From Thermoleophilaceae bacterium (GTDB taxonomy: Bacteria; Actinomycetota; Thermoleophilia; Solirubrobacterales; Thermoleophilaceae): a stretch of 7,794 nt of DNA. A program made the position numbers and the translations under genes. The notes below the pieces were generated by a model, which made no database searches, was not told the DNA's origin, and worked only from the letters and a program-made list of their open reading frames with translations. Location of the stretch: assembly GCA_013696425.1 (NCBI GenBank), contig JACCYP010000115.1, positions 1-7,794 on the forward strand, read 5' to 3'. Positions 1 to 5,304 of this stretch are shown here, piece by piece (within the stretch, counting starts at the first letter, position 1; the number at the start of each line of letters is the position of its first letter).

Positions 1-652
1 GCAAGGACTGAGGGTTGACGTTGGCCCGCACCGCTCGGCTAAGCGGCTCACCCCGCCGCGTGGCAATCACGCGCAGACGGACGCGGCCACCACGCTCGAC
101 CATGCCGAGGATCGTGGCCTTGTTCTCGCGGAACTGAGCGGCCTCCGAGGGCGTCAGCTTCGTGCGGGGCTTGCCGCCCCATGCCGTCTCGTCAACCTCA
201 ACGTCGCCGGACAGCGGCTCGTCGCCTTCGTCGTTCATCAACTCCGTGCGGATGCGCTTCATCATTCGATGGGCGGTCTTGTAGGTCACGCCAAGCTCGC
301 GCTCCAACTGCTTGGCCGAGATACCGCAGCGAGTGCTGGCGATCAGGTAGATCGCGTAGAACCACAGGTGAAGCGACGTGGTCGACTTCTGGAAGATCGT
401 CCCCTTCATCGGGTGGATGTGCAGGCCGCAGGAGTCGCAGGTGTATGAGGCCCGCGCCTTTGTCCGGTGGAACTTCCGCTCACGCTCACAGCGCGGGCAA
501 TCCGCGTGGTGTCCGTCAGGTGCGAAGCGATCACGCCACAGACGATCCAGGCAGGCCGCGTCGTCGGGGAACTCCGCCATGAACTCCATCAGCGAGTAGT
601 CCGAGTCTGAGGACGCTCGCCGGGTCGGATTGTTCCTGTCGTTCGCGGCCAT
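1..652 (-). CDS. IS1595-family (ISXO2-like) transposase, 3' end cut by the window
   Basis: This is the transposase of a DDE-type insertion sequence. The open frame on the minus strand runs from an ATG at 652 to the window edge and gives 217 residues without a stop. Residues 52-75 form a zinc ribbon (CPRC at 52-55, CDSC at 72-75), followed by GTIFQKSTTSLHLWFYAIYL, which is typical of the ISXO2/IS1595 N-terminal region. A helix-turn-helix-like stretch (ISAKQLERELGVTYKTAHRM) follows at 111-130. The RNase H-fold domain then begins with VEVDETAWGGK, where D154 should be the first catalytic acidic residue. The remaining catalytic residues lie beyond the window. Family members are usually about 300 residues, so roughly one third is missing. 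There is no Shine-Dalgarno sequence before the ATG, and a TATACT box 6 nt upstream suggests leaderless translation. Codon use looks less GC-biased than in the neighbours, which fits acquired DNA. Function cannot be judged from a partial gene. Confidence 0.9.
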   Translation of the reverse strand, partial: MAANDRNNPTRRASSDSDYSLMEFMAEFPDDAACLDRLWRDRFAPDGHHADCPRCERERKFHRTKARASYTCDSCGLHIHPMKGTIFQKSTTSLHLWFYAIYLIASTRCGISAKQLERELGVTYKTAHRMMKRIRTELMNDEGDEPLSGDVEVDETAWGGKPRTKLTPSEAAQFRENKATILGMVERGGRVRLRVIATRRGEPLSRAVRANVNPQSL

Positions 653-660
653 GCAGACAG
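1..660 (-). mobile_element. IS1595-family insertion sequence, partial, right end unresolved
   Basis: The transposase implies an insertion sequence that enters from the left and transcribes leftwards. Its right end must fall between the transposase start and the rpf-like gene (653-850), but only one end is visible, so neither the terminal inverted repeats nor the target duplication can be confirmed. The coordinates given are the minimum extent. On the minus strand, G-rich starts that could be the terminus begin near 840 (GGCAGAAAATTCGGGG), 757 (GGGGCGTCTGCAGG) and 724 (AGGTACCCCCGAAC). None can be preferred without the other end. Confidence 0.6.
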
Positions 661-664
661 TATA
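659..664 (-). promoter_or_regulatory. Candidate -10 box (TATACT) for the transposase, leaderless
   Basis: On the minus strand TATACT is followed by 6 bases (GTCTGC) and then the transposase ATG. Transcription would therefore begin at or next to the start codon, giving a leaderless mRNA, which agrees with the lack of a Shine-Dalgarno sequence. No good -35 is seen. At 17-18 bp spacing the hexamer would be CACACA or TCACAC, which overlaps the CRP-type palindrome, so a factor bound there would be expected to affect this promoter. This is an inference from motif and spacing only. Confidence 0.45.
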
Positions 665-682
665 CATACCTTGATGACATAT

Positions 683-700
683 GTGTGACCGAGCTCACAC
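683..700. promoter_or_regulatory. CRP/GlxR-type operator palindrome, TGTGA-N6-TCACA
   Basis: GTGTGA-CCGAGC-TCACAC is a perfect 6-bp inverted repeat. Its core, TGTGA-N6-TCACA at 684-699, matches the consensus of cAMP-receptor-protein family regulators, including the actinobacterial ones. It overlaps the expected -35 position of the transposase promoter and lies about 160 bp upstream of the rpf-like gene. In Mycobacterium tuberculosis the CRP homologue Rv3676 is known to control rpfA, so rpf is a plausible target. Which gene it serves depends on where the insertion sequence ends. Confidence 0.45.
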
Positions 701-701
701 T

Positions 702-715
702 AGAACAGGTGTTCG
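702..715. promoter_or_regulatory. LexA (SOS)-type box, AGAACAGGTGTTCG
   Basis: The sequence contains GAAC-N4-GTTC. It matches the Gram-positive and actinobacterial SOS-box consensus CGAACRNRYGTTCG at all positions except the first (A instead of C). It lies two bases from the CRP-type palindrome, about 50 bp upstream of the transposase start. No LexA gene is in the window, and a 14-bp motif can arise by chance, so this is only a candidate. Confidence 0.35.
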
Positions 716-779
716 GGGGTACCTTCAGACGAGTCATCCGCCTCCTGCAGACGCCCCGACCGGCGCGCAGGGGCACCTT

Positions 780-816
780 CCCGCCGACCGTCGGCGGGCG
801 CGGGCCAAACCGGCCC
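780..816 (+). other. Two GC-rich inverted repeats upstream of the rpf-like gene
   Basis: CCCGCCGAC-C-GTCGGCGGG at 780-798 is a perfect inverted repeat with 9-bp arms; as RNA it would fold as 8 bp with a 3-nt loop. It is followed by GGGCC-AAACC-GGCCC at 802-816, a 5-bp stem with a 5-nt loop. No U-run follows, so this is not an ordinary intrinsic terminator. The pair could be a structured leader of the rpf mRNA, an operator, or part of the insertion sequence end. The segment 815-831 also repeats CCCCGAA twice at a 10-bp period. Confidence 0.4.
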
Positions 817-842
817 CCGAAGTTCCCCGAATTTTCTGCCAT

Positions 843-849
843 AGGGAGG
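843..849 (+). promoter_or_regulatory. Ribosome binding site AGGGAGG fixing the TTG start of rpf
   Basis: AGGGAGG lies 7 nt before a TTG codon at 857-859. This strong Shine-Dalgarno sequence with good spacing selects the TTG as the start. The resulting protein begins with Lys-Arg and a hydrophobic stretch, as expected for a signal peptide. Confidence 0.75.
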
Positions 850-856
850 CATCAAC

Positions 857-1357
857 TTGAAGCGCGAGGCAATTGCGTCTGCGTTGAGCGTGGGTATCGC
901 GTTCGCACCGATAACCGCACTGGACGGCTCCGACGAGAACGAGAGCGGCACCCGCTCCGCCCCGAACACCAGCAGCACCCTTGACCCGGTCGAGACCGCG
1001 CTGCTGCGCAGCGAGGTGGCGACCCAGCTGTCGGATGCCAGGACCCGTGCCGAGAAGCGCGAGAAGCGCCGCACGGCGCGCACGAAGTCAAAGCGCGCCG
1101 GCGCGAAGGGAGCCGGCGGCAGCTCGAAGGCATCCCCGCAGCTCGAGGCCATCGCGGCCTGCGAGTCCGGCGGCGACCCCAAGGCCATCGGCGGCGGCGG
1201 GGCATTCAGAGGCAAGTTCCAGTTCTCGGTTTCGACGTGGGCAGCCGTCGGAGGGTCCGGCGATCCGGCCGCGGCACCGGAATCCGAGCAGAACATGCGC
1301 GCGGCGAAGCTGCTCGCCACGTCTGGCGCGGGCCAGTGGCCCGTCTGCGGCCAGTAG
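857..1357 (+). CDS. Secreted Rpf-like transglycosylase (resuscitation-promoting factor domain)
   Basis: The 166-residue protein likely cleaves peptidoglycan glycan strands outside the membrane. Residues 1-21 look like a Sec signal peptide (MKRE, then the hydrophobic ASALSVGIAFAPITA). Residues 22-92 form a low-complexity linker that is acidic first and strongly basic at 61-84. Residues 94-166 match the Rpf transglycosylase-like domain: AIAACESGG with probable catalytic E103, FQFSVSTWAAVGGSGDPAAA, and the WPVCG terminus. C102 and C164 are placed to form the domain's usual disulfide. RGKFQF replaces the GGLQF of mycobacterial Rpf, a variant I associate with Thermoleophilia. The TTG start is set by AGGGAGG. 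The DUF427 gene begins 32 bp downstream on the same strand, so the two may be cotranscribed. The insertion sequence upstream may have altered its control. I am confident of the family; a true resuscitation role is unproven. Confidence 0.87.
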   Translation: MKREAIASALSVGIAFAPITALDGSDENESGTRSAPNTSSTLDPVETALLRSEVATQLSDARTRAEKREKRRTARTKSKRAGAKGAGGSSKASPQLEAIAACESGGDPKAIGGGGAFRGKFQFSVSTWAAVGGSGDPAAAPESEQNMRAAKLLATSGAGQWPVCGQ

Positions 1358-1377
1358 CCGGAAGGACCGCCCAGCTA

Positions 1378-1412
1378 CCGTTCGAGGGGATGACACTCAC
1401 CCTCTCGAACGG
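1378..1412 (+). promoter_or_regulatory. Hairpin enclosing the start codon of the DUF427 gene
   Basis: CCGTTCGAG (1378-1386) pairs perfectly with CTCGAACGG (1404-1412). GGG (1387-1389) pairs with CCC (1400-1402), leaving T1403 as a single bulge. The result is a 12-bp stem with a 10-nt loop (1390-1399) that begins exactly with the ATG of the DUF427 gene. The only purine-rich ribosome-binding stretch nearby, GAGGGG, is inside the stem. No T-tract follows, so a standard terminator for rpf is unlikely, although a stem of this strength could slow or stop transcription. It may control translation. Confidence 0.6.
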
Positions 1413-2160
1413 CCCGCTCGGCACCAGCCCCCACCCCACCGTCAACTACTCGATCGACGGGCCTGCTCACCGGCTGCTCCTCGATCCGTTCCCGCGGCGG
1501 GTGCGCGGGCTGCTCGGTGGCGAGACCGTCGTCGACACGCGCCGCGCCCAGCTCCTGCACGAGTCGAACATCCTGCCTCGGCTCTACGTGCCGTGGGAGG
1601 ACGTGCGCGAGGAGCTCGTCGAGGCAAGTGACCACACCACCCACTGCCCGTTCAAGGGCGACGCGTCCTACTGGCACATGCGCGTGGGCGACCGCCTGGC
1701 CGAGAACGCGATCTGGAGCTACCCCGCCCCGGTCGAGGCCGCACCCTGGCTCGACGGGCTCGCCGCCTTCTACCTCGAGCGCCTCGACGAGTGGCTCGAC
1801 GAGGACGAATCCGTGGGCGTCCACATGCGCGACCCCTACCACCGCGTCGACGTGCGCCGCTCGAGCCTCCCGGTCAAGGTGACCGCCGGCGGCGAGGTGG
1901 TGGCCGAGTCCAGCCGCCCGATGCTGCTCAGCGAGACCGGCGTGCCGAACCGCCTCTACCTCCCACGCGAGGACATCCGCATGGACGTCCTCGCAGCGAG
2001 CGAGACCCGTGCCTACTGCCCCTACAAGGGCGATTCGTCGTTCTTCCACGTCGCGGGCATCGAGGACGCCGCCTGGACCTACGACGATCCGCTGGACAAC
2101 GCGCTCAAGACCGCCGGGCACATCGCCTTCGACGACTCCAAGGTCAAGCTCAGCGCCTAG
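1390..2160 (+). CDS. Tandem DUF427 (PF04248) protein
   Basis: The 256-residue protein holds two copies of the DUF427 domain, a small fold found widely in actinobacteria whose biochemical function is not established as far as I know. Copy 1 is roughly residues 36-115: NILPRLYVPWEDV at 60-72, HCPFKGDASYWH at 85-96, then WSYPAP at 109-114. Copy 2 is roughly residues 160-235: NRLYLPREDI at 187-196, YCPYKGDSSFFH at 209-220, then WTYDDP at 229-234. The conserved CP(F/Y)KGD core is intact in both. The ATG at 1390 is chosen because upstream in-frame extension would run into rpf and no later start precedes the first domain. The start lies in a hairpin loop. The aminotransferase gene follows after 12 bp, so the two are probably cotranscribed. 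There are no signal peptide or membrane segments, so it should be cytoplasmic. Confidence 0.88.
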   Translation: MTLTLSNGPLGTSPHPTVNYSIDGPAHRLLLDPFPRRVRGLLGGETVVDTRRAQLLHESNILPRLYVPWEDVREELVEASDHTTHCPFKGDASYWHMRVGDRLAENAIWSYPAPVEAAPWLDGLAAFYLERLDEWLDEDESVGVHMRDPYHRVDVRRSSLPVKVTAGGEVVAESSRPMLLSETGVPNRLYLPREDIRMDVLAASETRAYCPYKGDSSFFHVAGIEDAAWTYDDPLDNALKTAGHIAFDDSKVKLSA

Positions 2161-2172
2161 CGGCGCCATCGA

Positions 2173-3243
2173 GTGCCCGACCTCGCCGCCTTCCGCTCGG
2201 AGTTCCCCGTGCTCGAGCGCAAGGCCTACCTGAACGCCGGCTCGAACGGTCCCGCACCACGGCGGGGAATCGAGGCGGCGCAGGCGCGGCTGGACAGCGA
2301 GCTCGAGATCGGCCGCGGCACCCCGGCGCACTGGGAGGGCATCGACGCCATCCGCGACCCGCTGCGCGCCACCCTCGCCGCACTACTGCGCACGACCACG
2401 GACAGGCTCGCCATCACCGGCTCGACCACCCACGGCATGAACGCGGTGCTCCAGGGCCTCGCACTCGGCGCCGGCGACGAGCTGCTCACCACCACCGAGG
2501 AGCATCCGGGCCTGCTGGCACCGCTGCACGCCGCCCGCCAGCGCACGGGCGCATCCATCCGCACGGGCCCCTTCGGCGAGATCGCCCACCACATCCGCCC
2601 GGAGACGAAGCTCGTAGCCTGCTCACACGTGTCGTGGGTGAACGGCGCCGTGGTGGACACCGACGCCCTGGCCGCGGCGGCCCCGGCGGTGCTGCTCGAC
2701 GGTGCGCAGTCGGCGGGCGCGGTCGACGTGGCGGTCGAATCGCTCGGCTGCGACTTCTACGCGGCGGCGGGCCAGAAGTGGCTGTGCGGCTCGGAGGGCA
2801 CGGGCCTGTTGTGGCTGCGCGACCCCGAGGCGCTGCGCGCCGACTGGACGAGCTACTCCTCGCTCGCCGACGCCTCCGACCCCACCACCATGAAGCCGGG
2901 CGCGGCGCGCTTCGACACCTACTCGATCCCCGGCCCAGCGCTCGCCTGGAGCCACGCGGGCGCGGAGCTGTTCGCCGCCACGGGCTGGGACTGGGTCCAC
3001 ACGCGCGGCCCCGAGCTAGCCGCCGGCCTCGCGGACGAGCTGTCCGCGAACGGCCGCACGGTCGCCCCTCGTGGCGACACCACGCTCGTGGCGTGGGAGT
3101 CCGGCGATCCCGAGGCCGAGTCAAAGCGCCTCGAGGCCGAGGGCATCGTCGTGCGCCACCTGCCGGGCACGCCCTACGTGCGCGCGTCCGTGGGCGCGTG
3201 GTCGAGCGAGTCCGAACTCGAACGGCTCGTGTCCCTCAGCTGA
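2173..3243 (+). CDS. Class V aminotransferase-like PLP enzyme (desulfurase fold, not a typical desulfurase)
   Basis: The 356-residue enzyme belongs to fold-type I PLP enzymes of the class V aminotransferase/cysteine desulfurase family. Visible family features are YLNAGSNGP (19-27), TGSTTHGMN (82-90), H111 in TTEEHPG (cofactor-stacking His), D176 and Q179 in LLDGAQSAG (pyridine-ring contacts), and K202 in AAGQKWLCGSEGTG (Schiff-base lysine). The C-terminal part ends with VRASVGAWSSESELERLV, the usual closing motif. Desulfurases of the SufS/IscS type have a catalytic Cys in the C-terminal third. Here the only cysteines are 150, 193 and 205, so cysteine desulfuration by that route is unlikely. 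Epimerase, lyase or transaminase activity of the isopenicillin-N-epimerase-like kind fits better; the substrate is unknown. The GTG start is 12 bp after the DUF427 stop with a weak ribosome binding site. The 3' end overlaps the convergent small membrane protein gene by 8 bp. Confidence 0.87.
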   Translation: MPDLAAFRSEFPVLERKAYLNAGSNGPAPRRGIEAAQARLDSELEIGRGTPAHWEGIDAIRDPLRATLAALLRTTTDRLAITGSTTHGMNAVLQGLALGAGDELLTTTEEHPGLLAPLHAARQRTGASIRTGPFGEIAHHIRPETKLVACSHVSWVNGAVVDTDALAAAAPAVLLDGAQSAGAVDVAVESLGCDFYAAAGQKWLCGSEGTGLLWLRDPEALRADWTSYSSLADASDPTTMKPGAARFDTYSIPGPALAWSHAGAELFAATGWDWVHTRGPELAAGLADELSANGRTVAPRGDTTLVAWESGDPEAESKRLEAEGIVVRHLPGTPYVRASVGAWSSESELERLVSLS

Positions 3244-3478
3244 CGAGGTAGCCGATGCCGAACACGACCGCCGCGATCACCACGGCGCCGCAGACACCTG
3301 TGAGCAACGCGAACCCGACCGCGGCGCCCGAGCGCGAGCTGCGGCGCGCCTCGGCGAACTGAGTGGCCCCGAGAATGCCGAACGAGTAGGCGGCGGAGAC
3401 CACGATCACCGCGATGAAGGAGAAGAGGATGACCTTCCCGAGCGCCGCCCAGTCGACTATCCCGGCTGCGAAGCTCAT
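3236..3478 (-). CDS. Small two-helix membrane protein coupled to PiT
   Basis: The 80-residue protein has two clear membrane segments: about 12-36 (ALGKVILFSFIAVIVVSAAY onwards) and about 52-78 (AAVGFALLTGVCGAVVIAAV onwards). A polar, basic loop near 41-50 (FAEARRSSRS) joins them. I do not recognise a named family. Its ATG overlaps the PiT stop in an ATGA tetranucleotide (3475-3478), so translation is almost certainly coupled, and it is the last gene of the DUF47-pit unit. A role with the transporter, such as assembly, stability or regulation, is inferred from position only. The frame also stays open upstream inside pit, but that part is arginine-rich shadow sequence. The stop lies in an 8-bp convergent overlap with the aminotransferase gene, which leaves no room for a separate terminator. 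Confidence 0.75.
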   Translation of the reverse strand: MSFAAGIVDWAALGKVILFSFIAVIVVSAAYSFGILGATQFAEARRSSRSGAAVGFALLTGVCGAVVIAAVVFGIGYLVS

Positions 3479-4581
3479 GCCTCGGCCGCCGCGATCGCGG
3501 GCCCCTGGCGCAGGCGCTTGAGGAAGGCGCCCGCTATCACGCCGGCGAAGGCCACCGAGACGATGACCGGTCCGGCCGCGCCGGTGCCGAACAGGCGGGT
3601 GACCCCGTAGGCCGCGCCGCCGATCAGCGCCGATCCGGGCAGGGTGAGCACCCAGGCGACCGCGATGTTGCCGGCCACACCCCAGCGCACGGCCGAGACG
3701 CGCTTGGCCGCACCCGCCCCCATCACGCCCCCGGTGATCGTGTGGGTGGTCGAGAGCGGGTAGCCGAAGTGCGAAGAGGCGAGAATCACCGCGGCGCCAG
3801 ACGTTTGGGCCGAGAAGCCCTGTGCCGAGTCCATCTTGATGATCCGGCTGCCCATCGTCCTGATGATCCGCCAGCCGCCCGCGTAGGTGCCGAGTGCGAT
3901 GGCCGTGGCCGAGGAGACGACCACCCACCGGGGCACGTCGAAGTTGTTCGCGTCGAGGTTCCCGTTGGCGATCAGCGCCAGCGTGATGATGCCCATGGTC
4001 TTCTGGGCGTCGTTGGTTCCGTGCGAGAGCGCCAGCATCCCGCTCGAGAGGATTTGCCCGAGCTTGAACCCGCGCCCCACCGGCCCCGGGCGCTGACGCC
4101 CGATGATCCGGTAGGCGATCAGGATCGCGAGGCCCGCGACCACGAACGCGAGTATCGGCGCCACCACGGCGGGCACCGCCACCTTGGAGATGAGACCGTC
4201 GCCCTGGACCGCCTTCGCGCCCTCCGCCACGAACGCCGACCCGACCACTCCGCCGATGAGGGCGTGCGAGGAGCTCGAGGGAAGGCCGTAGTACCAGGTG
4301 ATGAGGTTCCAGGCGATCGCCCCGATCAGACCGCCGAAGACGATGGTGGGCGTGATCAGGTCCGCCTGGACGATGCCGCTCGCAACCGTCGCCGCAACGG
4401 CCAGGGACAGGAACGCCCCGACGAAGTTCAGGATCGCCGCGTAGCCGACGGCGATGCGCGGCGACATCGCGCGCGTGGAGATCGAGGTCGCCACGACGTT
4501 CGCCGTGTCGTGGAACCCGTTCGTGAAGTCGAACGCGAGCGCCGTCCCGACGACGATGATCAGGATGAGCTCGCTCTCCAT
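3475..4581 (-). CDS. pit: Low-affinity inorganic phosphate transporter, PiT family
   Basis: This 368-residue integral membrane protein imports inorganic phosphate, in known relatives as a neutral metal-phosphate complex driven by protons, or by sodium. The duplicated PiT signature is present: DFTNGFHDTANVVAT at 18-32 and LSHGTNDAQKTMGII at 185-199. The paired Ser/Thr-rich motifs are also present: GLPSSSSHALIGG at 99-111 and YPLSTTHTITGGVMG at 274-288. About ten hydrophobic segments cover the chain, with a soluble loop near 160-178 (GRQRPGPVGRGFKLG). The length is normal for bacterial members without a large insert. The ATG start shares its A with the TGA stop of the upstream DUF47 gene, and its own stop overlaps the following ATG, so three products are translationally coupled. 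The gene order, with DUF47 first, is the classic arrangement for this accessory protein. No Pho box is evident. Confidence 0.95.
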   Translation of the reverse strand: MESELILIIVVGTALAFDFTNGFHDTANVVATSISTRAMSPRIAVGYAAILNFVGAFLSLAVAATVASGIVQADLITPTIVFGGLIGAIAWNLITWYYGLPSSSSHALIGGVVGSAFVAEGAKAVQGDGLISKVAVPAVVAPILAFVVAGLAILIAYRIIGRQRPGPVGRGFKLGQILSSGMLALSHGTNDAQKTMGIITLALIANGNLDANNFDVPRWVVVSSATAIALGTYAGGWRIIRTMGSRIIKMDSAQGFSAQTSGAAVILASSHFGYPLSTTHTITGGVMGAGAAKRVSAVRWGVAGNIAVAWVLTLPGSALIGGAAYGVTRLFGTGAAGPVIVSVAFAGVIAGAFLKRLRQGPAIAAAEA

Positions 4582-5207
4582 CAGGCGTTCTTGATGACGA
4601 TCCCCTCGAGGATGTGGGCCACGTGCTCGGTTGCGTCGATGGCCTCCTCCATCCGCTCGAACACGTCCTTCCAGCGGATCACGACCATCGGGTCGATGCC
4701 GGTGTCGAAAAGCGAGGCGATGGCCTCCCGCACGATTCGGTCGCCGTCGTTCTCGAGCCGGTTCACCTCGACGGTGAAGTGCGACATGTCGCGGAAATCG
4801 CGCAGCCGCGGCATGGCCTCGGCAATCTGCCGGCTGGCCTGCAGGAGCACGGTCGCGAGCTTCTGCGACTGCTCCATCGGCGCCTCGATCTTGTAGAGCA
4901 CGAGGTAGTCGGCGACCTCCTCGGTGAAGTCGACGACGTCATCCAGGGCCGACGCGAGCGCGAGGATGTCCTCGCGGTCGATCGGCGTGACGAACGTCTG
5001 GTTGAGCCGCTGGATGATGTCGTGGGTGATCCGGTCACCCTCCTGCTCGCAGATCAGGATGTCCCGGGTGAGGCTGTTCTTCTCGGGGAAGTTCTTGAGC
5101 ATCTCCTCGAGCAGCTCGGAGGCACGCACGATGTTCGTGGCGGCCTCCTCGAAGAGGTCGAAGAACTCGCGGTCGCGCGGGGCGATTACCTGTGAGAGGC
5201 GGGACAC
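4581..5207 (-). CDS. DUF47/PhoU-like Pit accessory protein
   Basis: The 208-residue cytoplasmic protein belongs to the DUF47 family (TIGR00153, Pit accessory protein), an all-helical PhoU-like fold. Visible landmarks are APRDREFFDLFEEAATNI at 9-26, the acidic ICEQEGDRITHDI at 52-64, LNQTFVTPIDREDILALA at 68-85, DDVVDFTEEVADY at 89-101, the second acidic motif NRLENDGDRIVREA at 149-162, and WKDVFERMEEAIDATEHVAH near the end. Homologues sit directly upstream of pit in many bacteria and are thought to modulate phosphate uptake, possibly through metal binding like PhoU. The GTG start is the first possible in-frame start after a TAG upstream and gives the usual family N-terminus; no good Shine-Dalgarno sequence precedes it. 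The stop and the pit start overlap by one base (TGATG), so the genes are coupled. Confidence 0.92.
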   Translation of the reverse strand: MSRLSQVIAPRDREFFDLFEEAATNIVRASELLEEMLKNFPEKNSLTRDILICEQEGDRITHDIIQRLNQTFVTPIDREDILALASALDDVVDFTEEVADYLVLYKIEAPMEQSQKLATVLLQASRQIAEAMPRLRDFRDMSHFTVEVNRLENDGDRIVREAIASLFDTGIDPMVVIRWKDVFERMEEAIDATEHVAHILEGIVIKNA

Positions 5208-5304
5208 GGCGGCAACGGCAGTCTAGGGATCGGGCCGGCGATCAGAATGCCCACAGCACGAGCCGCGTGTCGCTCTCCACCACGGCGCCGCCGCTATTCA
5301 TGAG
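5208..5304 (-). promoter_or_regulatory. Intergenic region with candidate promoter and operator for the DUF47-pit unit
   Basis: This 97-bp gap is the only non-coding sequence ahead of the phosphate genes. On the minus strand TAGACT (5220-5225) is a possible -10 box, 12 bases before the GTG start. The -35 region at 17-bp spacing (ATTCTG) is poor. Between them lies GATCG-GGCCGG-CGATC (5228-5243), an inverted repeat with 5-bp arms positioned where a repressor could block polymerase. No direct repeats resembling a PhoP or PhoB box are seen. The preceding metallophosphoesterase gene may also read through, since no terminator is evident. Confidence 0.3.

Noticed and set aside
700..856. Possible c-di-AMP (ydaO-type) riboswitch upstream of rpf
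   Set aside because: I could not find the conserved sequence blocks or pairing of that class; only simple GC-rich stems are present.
1375..2331. 318-residue minus-strand open frame antisense to the DUF427 gene
   Set aside because: Low-complexity Val/Gly/Ala/His-rich shadow with no motif, while the plus strand encodes two intact DUF427 domains.
2173..3243. Assignment of the PLP enzyme as a SufS/IscS cysteine desulfurase
   Set aside because: No Cys occurs in the C-terminal third, where the catalytic residue belongs, and the lysine motif is AGQK rather than SGHK.
1791..3251. 486-residue plus-strand open frame overlapping the DUF427 and aminotransferase genes
   Set aside because: Composition is dominated by Arg, Pro, Gly and Ala, with no family motif. 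It is a GC-driven shadow frame; the overlapping genes have clear conserved motifs.
3742..4896. 384-residue plus-strand frame antisense to pit and DUF47
   Set aside because: Highly charged Arg/Asp/His-rich shadow of a membrane-protein gene, with no recognisable domain.
5242..5301. 19-codon minus-strand frame (MNSGGAVVESDTRLVLWAF) between the metallophosphoesterase and DUF47 genes
   Set aside because: Too short, no ribosome binding site, and no sign that it is translated.
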